Position numbers and translations under genes: made by a program. This document shows, one piece after another, positions 14,101-27,389 of a stretch of 64,000 bases of DNA. Position 1 is the first letter of the stretch; the number at the start of each line of letters is the position of its first letter. Origin of the DNA: Bryopsis sp. KO-2023 (taxonomy: Eukaryota; Chlorophyta; Ulvophyceae; Bryopsidales; Bryopsidaceae); NCBI GenBank assembly GCA_030272585.1, contig BSYQ01000003.1:3782001-3846000 (forward strand), in the 5' to 3' direction. The notes under the pieces were generated by a model. That model was not told where the DNA came from. It did no database searches and was given only the letters and a program-made list of their open reading frames with translations.

Positions 14101-16739
14101 AAAGGAATGTTTTCGCAATTGTTTTTGTCTTCGAGCCTTTTTCTTTTTTCACACTTTTTTGAAAAGACTTCTGGTGTGTTGAGACTGAGAAAGCTTTCTC
14201 TCTGAGTCACAAGGGCGCTTTCACTATTTCGGTTGCATTATTAATTTATTAATTATTTTTGTTTTTTAGTCGAAAATGGTGAGTGCGGGTGAACACACAA
14301 GGGAGCTGCAACGAAGGGTCGTTCAATTGGAGCTGCAACTTGAAGTTCAGCTGGAGGAGCGGGAAGCTGCTGTGCGGGCAGAAGTCGAAGGAACCCTCAA
14401 AAAGCTCACTGCACAACGAGATGCAGCAAATGTAGCCGTTGAGGTTCGTTTGAAAAGCAACCTCATAGGGATGCTGACTGTAAAGGGTGCATCGTTCATG
14501 AACTGTCTTTTTCAAAGCAACATGTTGGTGGACTGGGGAGGTGCATTCTCAGAGGTCGGTGCTTTCTCCTCAAAAAAAAACATTATTCATTGGTTGGGAG
14601 GTTGGTGGCCTATAGGTGGATGCATGGATGGGGTTGGGCTGACTTGCTTACTTTCCCCATCCAGACCATTTATTTGTTCCTCCATTTATTAAGATCAATA
14701 TGGCAAAGAATTTCTATTTTCTTTTCAGGCATCCAATTCTCAAGCAGAAGAGATAACCTCCATGCAAGCCCACATGGATGCCCTGACCAAAGAGCTGTTG
14801 GAGGTTCGGGCAGCACAAACAACCCAAGCTCAACAACACACCTACGTTTCATCGCCCCGCCTGTCCGAAATATCCGAAATTCCCACACCTCCTGAACTGG
14901 ACCAAGCCCAGTTCGCTGCAAGCATCACCTCAGAAACACCCCATGTGGAGGATGAAGCAAGGGACCATCAAAATGAAACCGATCGCTTGAAATCAGTCAT
15001 TTCTGCGATGCGACACGAGCTGGAGACTCTGCAGGAATCCAGTGTTAAACGAGGAGGAGCTGACGTGGGGCCAATACTGGCTGAGCTGAATGCAAGCGAT
15101 GATGACCTCAGGCAAGCACTGGAGCATGTGGAAATCCTGCAGAGCCAAGCCAAACGATCAGCATCGATGGGGGATGCAAAATCGCAGCCAGAGGAGCTTC
15201 AATACCTTCGAGCTAAGGTTAGCTCAAGATGAACAAGGAGGGAGGGAGCTATTTCTTAACGTTGGCAGAAAAGGTGGGGTATTTCCACTCAGAAAGATTG
15301 GCTAATGGTGCATTTGGGATGTCAGGTGAAGGAGCTCAGAATGGAAAACCGTAGGCTGCGCCGCTGCATGATGGAAATCGAAATTGCACAGTCGAAAGAC
15401 AATCAAGGCTTCACAGAAGGGGCGGATATCAAGGAAAATGGCGACCCCAATGTTGCTCAGCCTGACTTACATCCATGCTCAGTGGATGGGGAAAACGAAT
15501 CCCTGGAGGCCGAGACAGAGCATCTAAGGAGCAGAGTTACATCACTCGAGGAACAACTCAAAGATTCACAAAGCCAGAGGTATCTATTTATTGCTGGATG
15601 AAAATCACCACCACTTCACACCCAGTGGCATAACTGGAGAGGAGGAGTGGGGGGGGGGGGCTAGAAAAAAATATTCGACCCCCTTAACCCCCCCCCAAAA
15701 AAAATTAAAATAAAAAAGAGCAACGTCCTGGTTTAGTCTATGCACGCACACCCATTTCGGATGAGAAATGGATAGGATTTCTGGAAGAAAGCTTGAATAG
15801 CTGGCTGCGTTATGAAGCTTTCCGAAAGAAAAAAAGCATGCCTAATCCTGTTTTTTCTGTTACGACCGCTGCTAGGGAGGAAGCTGGAGATTTGAAAAGG
15901 CAGCTCGAGGATTTGATCGAAGAAAATGACCGGTTGATGGAGCTTGGCAACGCTTTGAGATCCGAAAGAGATAGGGCCCTGATTGCATCGGCGGAAGGTC
16001 ATGCATTGCACTGGGTGGGTAAACAGAAGGCGAAGATATTGTTTTTTTAGTCAGGCTTTTTTTTGCAGTGATGTTGAGATTCGATTGATGGAATTCAACC
16101 TCTTCTTCAAGTGATTGCATTGTGGTGCCGCAGGAAGATCAATCCACGAGGCCAATCATTACTCCAGCCGCCCCATCAATCGCTACTCAGTCTTGGCCCC
16201 CCAAATCTCATGCACCTCAGAATGACGGCGGAATCTGGTGGGGACCTGAAAATCGCTCGACCCATCCCCAGCAGCAGCCCATCCACCAACATCGACCAGA
16301 TCCTCTCCAGCAGCCCCAGCTGGTCGATTTGAATTCCAGCTCCCCCCAAAATGTGGTTGAAGTTCGGACAATAGCACACACACCCAGTGCTGCTCCGAAT
16401 CTCCAGGAAAACAGCTGTGCACAAGAATCGGGTAGGAGGAGTCCAGTTGCTGAGCCGATGGTTGATTCATCCCCAGATAGAGGCGGGAATTGCGAGGGTG
16501 GTGAAGAGAGCAGGGGGGGGACTGGTTCTTCCGGAATGAATGTACATGCTGTGAAAGGGAACAAATGTGGGGGCAGGCAGGAGAGGATTGGTCATGTGCC
16601 AAAGTCAGTCTCGGATCGATCGACACCGTCCCAGAGGGCAAAGTTAAAGGTGCTTCAAAAACGCAACGAACAGAGAAATGTGCCACGGAAAGTCAGAAAC
16701 TACAGTGTCAAAGATGAGGAAGAGGGGGTCACGGGTTAG
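11193..16739 (+). CDS. CCDC57-like coiled-coil protein (centriolar satellite/ciliary)
   Basis: Vertebrate CCDC57 is a centriolar-satellite protein linked to centriole duplication and ciliogenesis. About fifteen exons join in phase: 11193-~11303, 11410-11451, 11600-11765, 11938-12095, 12397-12612, 12801-12938, 13111-13270, 13424-13497, 13772-13984, 14061-14108, 14270-14443, 14729-15217, 15326-15579, 15876-16014 and 16134-16739. The product is about 995 residues, mostly coiled coil. The segment LEGDFRYNLSLLDQRDAELQ matches the conserved N-terminal block of CCDC57. ELKIERDKN and GEIERQRREL follow at the expected places, and the tail KVRNYSVKDEE resembles its conserved C-terminus. The last exon before that tail is low-complexity Pro/Gln/Ser. 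The exon 1 donor is ambiguous (11303 or 11315). Other long coiled-coil proteins could mimic parts of it, but the order of blocks supports CCDC57. Confidence 0.75.
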
Positions 16740-18336
16740 AGTTTGGATTTTTTGGAGAGCAGTTGCATCGTGTAGTAGGTTCAACGCAAATTTCTTCTTT
16801 TGTTTGGTGTTCAGTTGGTTTTAGGCTTCTTTTCCCCTTGTGGACGCAAGTGTTGCACAAATTGAGTGCTTGTCAGTTAAAATTAAGAAAAAAAACTCCA
16901 CAGCAAAAAAAACAACAGAATTCAAAATGATGATGATGAAGGACTTTGGAGGCCAGTTCATTGGGTCTTATTTTCTCAAATGGATCCAGGGGGAAAAAAC
17001 TTTGAGAATGAATGGAATTCATTGTGAATCTTCTTCCCTCTTCAAAAGAAAAAAATAAAGCAATCGTATATCTACCATAATTTTTTTTCAAAGTGAATAC
17101 GTTGAGACTGACAGTCTCTGAAACCAACAACCCCTGCCCAAATGAGTCAGACGATCACCACCTTGAAATAAAATCACCATTGCCAATACTTCTCCAAGTG
17201 AAGGTCTGCCAAAACGAACATCAAGCAAACAAACAAAATTGCCTGCGAAGATGCCGCCCGCCACACAAAGCACAACAAAATGTAGTTTGCAAAACGAACA
17301 TCGTTCAACAACAAGAAAGCCAGCCGAATTCGATGGTGCATTAGACAATCCCCATGATGCGTTCGAAACACTCGTTACGTTTTTCGAGAAGTTTCTCCTA
17401 TATTGACTGGGTTCCTTTTTTTGGCCACACACGACAAAAATATCGAATCAAGAGGTGGATTTCTCCAGTACTGTGCTCAAGATTCCCCCAACGACCGGTT
17501 GACTGGCAGACCTGCACCCAACGCAACCGTTTCATCCCGACTACTTCATCCTTGAGCGCACTTCGTCGCCAACCCTTCCTGTGTGAAAATATACACATCC
17601 TCTTGCAAGCCAAACCAGCCCGAGCCCGATTTTTTCCGTCCATTTTTGAAGGAGACCGCTTTTTCGACACAGTGAGTGTTCTCGTATGCCTTCGCGATAT
17701 GTCAGTTGTGCGTTCCTTGCCCCCGCGAAGTAACGCAGGTGTTCCTGCTTCGTTAGCCATCCGCCCTGCGAAAAAAATTGCCACCAACCTCGCGCCTCGA
17801 GGTAATCGCACCTTGGCGCGTGTTCGTGTTTCGTTAAGGGGGAGGGAAGAACAACTCGGATAAATTTAACGGCGAACAGCCCGCGAAATCAGGAAACTGG
17901 AGCTGATTCAACGGGTTTGCGTCGCCGCCACCAGTTCGTATCGTCGTCGCTAACTTCTGAAAAGCTCTGGAGAGGGAGACTCGCTGGTCGGCATTTTAAC
18001 TGCGTCGACCTCCATAAACCGCGTTGCTCTCGTAAACATCCTTCTCCGCACCCAAGACGATAACTGCTTTCCTTCAAACCTTTTTTGTCGATGAAAAAAC
18101 CCGTCGTTTCCGAGGCGGTTAGTTAATGAACATAGGAACAGCAGGTACCCTTTCCGTTCCTTTTCTTGTTGGTGGCGCTTTGGGTTGGGTGCTTGGCCGG
18201 TGTCGTATCGAAGCGAAGAGAAACGCAAAAAGCCATCAGGACAATCTTTTTTGGAGTTGTTTCCGACGCAACGAGGAATATTTTATCTTATTCTGTTGGG
18301 CTTCCCTGTGCAGCTTTTCCACGACATATCGCAAGC
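16740..18336. other. Intergenic and 5' region of enolase
   Basis: 16740-17340 is AT-rich and likely holds the 3' UTR of the CCDC57-like gene. 17400-18336 is CG-richer and contains open frames on both strands (for example + 17354-17863) with no family resemblance. A plausible 5' UTR intron of enolase runs from about 18146 (CAG|GTACCC) to about 18312 (TGTGCAG). I see no further gene I can support. Confidence 0.4.
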
Positions 18337-20347
<2,011 letters not shown>

Positions 20348-20824
20348 AGCCATGAGAGAATTCCCCCCAAACGAGGGGCATAAAAGAAGAAGAAAATATG
20401 TGGAAACACAAAACAACACGGTTTTGCTTGTTGATATGGGGCTGGCTTGGCATGTCTAGCGACTGGATGTTCCAACCTTCTCATCGCAAATTCTATTGAC
20501 GGGAGAAAAAAAGACCAAAAAATTTCATGGCTGGCAGGAGGGAGATTCATTGATTTTGATTTGTTCTATTCGTTATAAATTTTAAAGATTTGGACTTGCT
20601 TGGTCGGAGGTTGCCCCCAGCGATCTGTCTACTTTTCTCGACACCGCCACAATTCAACGCCACCCACACCAACACAATTCCAACAATCGATCACATACCT
20701 GTGGAAACCAATCCCGAGAAACAACAAACGGTTACAAAACACGAATTCGAGTGCCGATCTTCCGTTCGGGGGTCTTATCGTTGAGTCGATCACAGCACCG
20801 TTCCCAACTAACTGTGCCTGAAAC
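20348..20824. other. Intergenic region between enolase and the next + strand gene
   Basis: This interval holds the enolase 3' UTR and the promoter of the tandem gene starting at 20825. I see no coding exon. Confidence 0.5.
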
Positions 20825-23158
20825 ATGGCGACCCCTGCGCCCGTCGTGCCTGTGAGAAGTTTCCCAACCACCTGGTCAACGCCGGTCACCGTAGCCGCCA
20901 CAACGGTGGACGACTGCGCAACAGCGGTGGAAGAGGCGTCTGACGAGAATTCCTGGAAGAGCCCCTTCAGAGAATACGAAAAGCGCAAGACCAGGCAGTC
21001 CACGTTGTTGATTGGCAGAAACGTTCATTCGAGCCTGGCCGAGCACGATTTGAAAGAGAATATTCTAGGGATGAGGAGGTCTGGTGGGGCGCAGGGAAAC
21101 CCCTGTAAGCAGCATCGAGCACCGATATTGACGTGGAAGACGAGGTAAGAGTCCAATGATGATGATCTACCAACAGCGAGATCTGCATTGAGGTACCTGT
21201 GACGCTTGGGTGTGGGTCTTGTGTTTCAGGGCGTTGTCGGGTTGCGATCAAGTACCAAAGACTCCCCAGGATATCTCGGCATTGCACAAAGATACCGCCA
21301 ACCGCAAGGCACCAAAGAAATCAACGCCGCACAATACTGCGAAGCCACGCCTCGGTCGCAGTTGCAGCGTGAAGAGCTGCGATCAGGTGCGACGCCGGTT
21401 CCGAAACACCGGAAACACCTACCCAAGGTGTTTTCGCTTCATCTGTTGATGTTTCTGTGTTCGCAACCTAGGTAGGGAGGAGTGTCGAATTCCGAACAAA
21501 TTCGACAGCTTGCCCTTTTGGTGAAGAGGCGACTGAGCCTTGGTGGAGAGGCATCCATTGACCGCCCACTGAGCGCTGTGGATTTCTTCGAACGCGAAAA
21601 GCCGGCCAGGCAAGCACGATTGCGAAACGCTGGGGTTGTGCTGAGGGCACACAACTGCCTGAGTTGGGGGACTGACTTTCACTCTGACGCTGCAGGCGAC
21701 AGGCTGCGCAAACCACCAGGCCGAGGTCACCTTGTCCCACCTCGAAGAAGTCTGTAACCTCCGTGTCCACAGCCTCCGCCCGCCATGCGTCGTTTTCGAT
21801 TTCAAGAAACGGTTCAAAATCGCCGACGGAAACGTTACGATCTCGGCTGAAGTTGGACGAGGCCTCAGCTTCCAGTAACAAAAGGCAGAGACCAGCGACG
21901 GCACAAGGAAATCTACAAGATTCAACGCCGACGAGCGACGCCCATTTCCCTGTTGCTGCGCATCTGAAGGGCCTATCTGTTTGCGTCCTGAATGACGTCG
22001 AGGTGGGCCAGCAAAACAACTCCAGAACTGGAAAGAGTAGGGATTGGGGAGGTGATCGACTTCGACGTCCTACCAGAGCAACCGGTCCTACCCTGGCAGG
22101 CTGTCAGGTTATAGTCCAGCCAAAAGAACTATCTCAGCCACGGAAATTCACGAACGTACCTGGCGTTTTACCCAAAGAAGAACGAATTCTTAGGGAGTTT
22201 GATCCCGAGAGCTTGGAGTCTTTTCTGGGTCTGTCGGAATGGGAAGACAAGCGGGTGGACGGTTGCGCGTACGTTACGTCGCCAAACCCAGAGTTTTTCG
22301 GAAACGGCGAGTCTCAAATATCCGTCGGCGGAACAGGGGCGAGCATAGGGGATGCTCAAAATACTAGGGATCTTCCCGTCTCGGCAAACAGACCCCCGTT
22401 AAGGTGTGCCATATGGACCCCACATGTCTTTAGCACGTCTGACGTGCGAGAACTCAACGAGATGTCTGTTTTGTTTCTATTCACAGCAAAGGTTCAACGG
22501 CAAAGTCACAAGGGGGTGGGAGGAGTAAGAAGTCTTGTGGGCCTGGGTTTGATCGATCGCAAAAGAGCCGACCGGGGTCCAGAAACACAAAGAGTCGCCA
22601 CGGGGTTGGAGTCACGCGAACGAGATCAGCTGATGAGGAAGTTGGGCCAATAGCTCGTTCTGCTTGGGGCGTTGGTTCTTGTAGAGATGCAATCCATCGA
22701 CCACAGACAGCTGTTGCAAGACTGGAGGGGATCCCGCCGCGTCCTGGGTCTGCGGCGCAGGCTGTGTATCTGAACGGGCAAGCGTGGTGAGTTCAATTAA
22801 CACCAGTTTTTCAAGTGTTTAATTTAAAGTGTGGCCAGCAATCAAAATAGTGTAGTTACACTGCAGTTACAAGGAAATGGGTCCGCCTTTTTATGAGGTG
22901 GTCAAGAGTTCACCTGTTGCTTATGATTGAGATGCATTCCCACTGAAATTCTACCCTCACGAAACAAACCTAATTCCTCTGGAATCTAGGTGGAGCATAA
23001 AGCTTGTACTGATGTCAGTGTTTTCAATTTTCGCTTGACTTGATTGTTACGTACACAGGGATAAGGGTTACTTCCCAGAGCTGATGGACGGCCTCGAAAA
23101 AGCACCCCTTTGTGGATGGGAAACTGTAGGAAGCTCAGATTTAACACCCAGACATTGA
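20825..23158 (+). CDS. Unidentified protein, about 530 residues, seven exons
   Basis: I do not recognise this protein. Its gene structure is well supported, because successive exons join in phase: 20825-21144 (ends AG|GTAAGA), 21230-21386, 21476-21634, 21696-21874, about 22030-22403, 22487-22786 and 23059-23158. The start of exon 5 is uncertain. The N-terminus is Pro/Val/Thr-rich (MATPAPVVPVRSF). A basic stretch follows (SPFREYEKRKTRQS). The middle includes VKRRLSLGGEASIDRPL and CVVFDFKKRFKIADGN. A more acidic piece reads ILREFDPESLESFLGLSEWE. The C-terminus is AQAVYLNGQAWDKGYF ... LMDGLEKAPLCGWE. No signal peptide, membrane helix or catalytic motif stands out. It may be a lineage-specific or fast-evolving gene. 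Introns are short (61-116 bp for the first three). Confidence 0.6.
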
Positions 23159-23394
23159 GAGACAAGAATCCTCTTTTGATACGAAACGAGCGTCAATATC
23201 CAATTGCATATCTCGTCACCCGAAACAATCCTCCACACAGCCTCATTCCCCTCCGATCACTTTCCCCCCCCTCTCCCTCCCAATCTCAAATTTCCCATAA
23301 AAATCACTCGAAAACGTTTTTGAGAAAATCGATATCTGGAATCCCATCCTTCCTTTCATATCGGCCTCTCGTGAGCACCTCTGTTGATCGGCAC

Positions 23395-26300
23395 TCAATC
23401 GCAATTGGGAGGATCTTCTGGAAAGAACGCCCTGGACGTCGCACCCCCCTCCTCACGCCTGTACAATCGAACCTCTGTCTGGAGTGCCCGACACAGCCCC
23501 TCCAGCTTTTCTTTTTGCATCTTCAGTTTTTTGTGTTCAGAACTCGGAACGGACTCATCCAGCCTTCTCGTCAATTCCTCGTTCTGGAATCGGACACGGA
23601 GTCAAAACTTCAGCTTTCGTATTCCAAAATGATACAGCTACAGTTTGATTTCCTCTCAGCGTGGTGTCCCTATTTTTTCCTTCTTTTACTCAATTTGTGG
23701 CGGTGGTGGTTATCCAGCCGGATCTTAATCAATTTTAAATAGAAAGAGGGAATTCTCTTCTGATGCACACAATCGAAAACGAATTCAAAAAAAGAAACAA
23801 TGATGGCAATGTACTAATACTACAACCTGTCTTTTCTATTCTATTCTATATTTTTTTTTGGGAAGGGGGGTTCGTGAGCGTCGAAAATTCGACTCCAAAT
23901 CCTTGTAGTCCAAACTCCTCACAACAGTGGGTGGGTTGGCATTAATTTGAAGATGCATACCTGAGACTTCGATACTTTCAGTTCCTCCAGGAGAGACATG
24001 ACCTTTAGATCGCTCCTCTTGCACTTCTTTTTGAGCTCTTCGTTCGTTGCTTGCAAAACGCTCTGCAGATTCTTGGAGCCCTTCATTTCTGCTTGGAATT
24101 TGGCAAACAACTGTGCGGAGATCACCATAGAGCACAGGGGGAAAGAAGAAATCAGTGGCTAGTTCACTTGCAAGTGTTTCAAACCTCCGCATTGAAACTC
24201 GAACACAGAATTATCCACTACGAATGCTTCTGGAGGGAAAAGGCACATGTGTGTAAATTCTACAGAAAAAGCAACTCTTCTACTACAAGTAGATTTTTGC
24301 TGTGGGCTGTTGCTCAGCATGGAGCTGCCAAAAGAACCAACCCCTTGATAAAATCTCACTGCTGACCGAATTGTCGCAAACAATGCTGGGCATGGTACCT
24401 CATTGCTGGAGTCGATGCTTGTTTGAAACTCTTCAAACTTCTGCTTGTAGATATCCAGTTCTTTTTGCAGCTCCGCTCGAGAGCTTTGCAACACTGTGCA
24501 TTGCTCCGCCATGAGCTCAGCCCTGGTGCCTCGTTCAGCAGAAACACAGACTTGGTTTTCGAATTCCTTGTGCAACCTCTCGATCGTCTCGTCCCTTTCG
24601 ACCAACTGCACACACACACCAGAATATAGACAGAAGCTGGTTAAATGATATCCGCAGCGTTTTTTATGGGTGTTTTACTTCTGTGCGTCTCAACTGGATA
24701 ACATCGATTTGTTTTGTTTCGTTTTGTTGTACCGGAGCAAAAACCCATCCCCTGATATTTTCAATCAAGACTGATAGCCCCATGTACCAACATCCACCAT
24801 GCAAAGGAGTGATATATTAAAAAGAACAATCAAGCAACAATACATATGCACCTCCTAAAAAGGAAAAAAAGGGAAGATACCTGCTCTTTGTACCGCTGAT
24901 CGAGCTCCTCGCAAAATTTCAGCACACTCTCGAGCCTTTCCCTCAGCATAGTGTTTTCCTCTACGTACTTTGTGGTTTGCTGATCCAGCTTCTTAGTCAC
25001 ATCCTGTGGGACCCACAGCATGTCAAATAAAAAGTGGCACACAAATACAAAATATGTGGCAATGAGTTTGATATGCATATTTCCATCACGTGTGAAGCTT
25101 TCGACACACTTCAACTGAGAAGTACAGTCAGCTTCCCCCCCCCAAAAAAAACAAATAATAAATAATAATAATTAGAAGAAAATAGCAATGATGATATGTA
25201 AAAAAAATTGCAGTAGTAAATGTAAAACACATGCATAAATCATAAACAACAATGAATTTCTTTCAAAAAACAATAATTCAAAAAAAAACAGAAGTCTTAG
25301 TTTCACTCCAGAAGTGGGATCCGCACCGCTCCATCAAGAGTGTCAGAATTTAAAAAAAATGGAATCAAGAAAAAACGACATAAAGGCGAAAAGGCCAAGA
25401 AAGGAGAATCTTAAAATCCGACCCCTGGGACGCTTTCGAATCCACTCGATCGCGTCTCGCCAATTTCTTTTTTACCAGGTCACCTTCACAGCTGCTTCCA
25501 TCTTCTCGCTCAGAGCTTTCCTGTGATTGGCTTCCTCCTGGGCTTTCTGTTCAGCTTCTTCCAGCACGTCATGGCCTTGCCGTTTCAAACTCCTGCACAG
25601 GTCTTCCAGAACCTCTATCTTCTTGTTTGATATTTTTAGACATTGCTGGGCTGCATGAAGGAGGAGAGTGAAACACACGTCAGTCTTGATCGATTCAAAA
25701 ACAAAACAAAAAGAAAATCCACAAACAAAACGAGCGGTAGGTCAAGAAACATTATGTTGTTTGCTGGATGGGCAAAAGCACAGCTGCATGTAAGGAAAAC
25801 CATGCAACCTGACCTCTTCCCTCCTTTAGCATCTGGAGCCATAATTAAAACTTGATTTCAAACCACACATTTCTGGAAGAAGAAAACCACCACCACGATT
25901 TGATTTTATTTAAAGAAAATGAAGGCAGAATTAGGGATCGTTTCAAAACCTGCTGCATGTGCTTCTTTCTCCACCGACATCCTGTCTGACTGCTTTTGAA
26001 GGATGGCGAGCTCTCGCTCCAGTCGACCCTGTTCTGCGACCTGGAAGCCAGACCACCCCCAAATAAGATTCAATTGCGATTCTGAAAACCGAGTTTGTTT
26101 TCTTTTTCTGAAAAAGCGTGACTGAAAATTGAAACTGGAAAAAGTAAGACTTCAGATATTGAAAAAGACTTCTCAAAAAAAACTCAGGAACCACAAAATG
26201 GATTTGGGGGGATAGGTTGGTGTTTCAGAAATGGATAGGTTTGAAAACCATAATTTTCTCAGTTGATGGGGAGTCGGCCAGCACCTGGTGGATGAACTTG

Positions 26301-26998
26301 TTGTGCAGGAACTGCATTTTGTCTTGAATGGATTTGTCTTTCGAGCTGATGTACTTTTGCACCTCCCTCAGGGTTTTCCTTCTGACTTTTGTGGCCTCCC
26401 TTTCCGCTGCTTCGCCCTCTTCCAACTCCTTAATTTTCGTGGTCAAAACAGTTTTGATTTGGGTGGAGACCGGATCATCGCTCTGCCAGCAAAAAAAAAA
26501 AACACCATCAGTTTTCTCTGAAGGACAAAGACAGGTCCCCTCCCCCAAGTCCTGTATATATCGTTCTCTGGGGATTCTGCTTCTATTTTTTTTGCACAGT
26601 CTGTCCAGACACTTTGGGGATGGCAAGGTGCAAGCCTGGCTCCATGGAGAAGCTCTCTGGAGATTCTTCTTCGATATTTTTCTCTGTCTGTTTTTACGGT
26701 CGTAGGAAGAACAATGCCCCGTACTGCTCTTCTAGACCAAACTGGTTTTTCTTGACGACAAACGTCAAGGACAGCACGCGTCTCTCTGGTGCTCCCCTCC
26801 ACCTCAAATACTAGAAAACAATGCAACACACACAGACAACCAGGTCCAAAACTCATCAAACCCCACCTTTGAACGTTCCCCCCTTCGTTTCGACGTCGCG
26901 GTCCCGCGACAGGCGTGGTCGTCGTGCTCCAGAACATCCGATCCGCTGCTCGCACTCGCCGTCCCACCTCTAGCCTCGACGACGCAGCTCGGAGTCAT
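23395..26998 (-). CDS. Taxilin family protein
   Basis: Taxilins are long coiled-coil proteins. In animals they bind free syntaxins and act in vesicle traffic, and gamma-taxilin also sits at centrosomes. Eight exons join in phase: 26867-26998, 26285-26482, 25950-26040, 25484-25650, 24881-25003, 24399-24605, 23961-24110 and 23395-23583, giving about 418 residues. Conserved taxilin blocks are clear: EVLEDLCRSLKRQ, the ENTMLRERLESVLKFCEELDQRY region, LDIYKQKFEEFQTSIDSSNE, LFAKFQAEMK and the closing KEKLEGLCRALQTE. The first exon (acidic, Ser/Thr-rich) is the least certain part; the start codon was taken as the first in-frame ATG upstream of a good donor. It is divergent from the CXC-domain gene. 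Confidence 0.9.
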
Positions 26999-27389
26999 CC
27001 TGACAGGAGGCGAGTTCCGCTTTTCCGTTCCAGACGAATCTACTCGACAAGACACCAAGCCAGCCCGAATTTCAAACTCGAATGCGTGGGGTTGAGAGAC
27101 CTCAAATTGACGAAATGAAGCTGAGCGAAGCAAATCGTATCCTAAGTATAATTGGCGATCCACCAGAGTCATTACGAGATCGGGATACTGGCAGACGGTC
27201 ATGCGAGCGAAATCCTGACTGGGCCGCTTGACGCCTGTCACCGTAGCGTTCTGGTAGGGATGCGAAGCAGAAGCAACCGCACTCGACGTCGTTGCTGATT
27301 TTTGGTGGCGATGCTTCGCCGAAAGGAGTTTTTTCCGTTTGTTTTGTGGTGATAGCTTGATCCGAAAGAGGACAGGCGTGTATTTTGAA
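26999..27389. promoter_or_regulatory. Shared divergent promoter of taxilin (-) and CXC-domain gene (+)
   Basis: The two tentative start codons are about 390 bp apart on opposite strands. The interval is CG-rich relative to the introns. No specific motif could be assigned. Confidence 0.4.

Noticed and set aside
17354..17863. 169-codon + strand open frame before enolase
   Set aside because: Arg/Ser-rich chance-like composition in a CG-rich 5' region, with no similarity and with an overlapping antisense frame of similar length.
18166..18336. 57-codon in-frame extension upstream of enolase
   Set aside because: The conserved ENO3-type extension begins at ATG 18337, and the upstream part overlaps a likely 5' UTR intron. 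A targeting peptide cannot be fully excluded.
21468..22019. 183-codon minus-strand open frame
   Set aside because: It overlaps the in-phase exons of the + strand gene at 20825-23158 and has no splice support or similarity.
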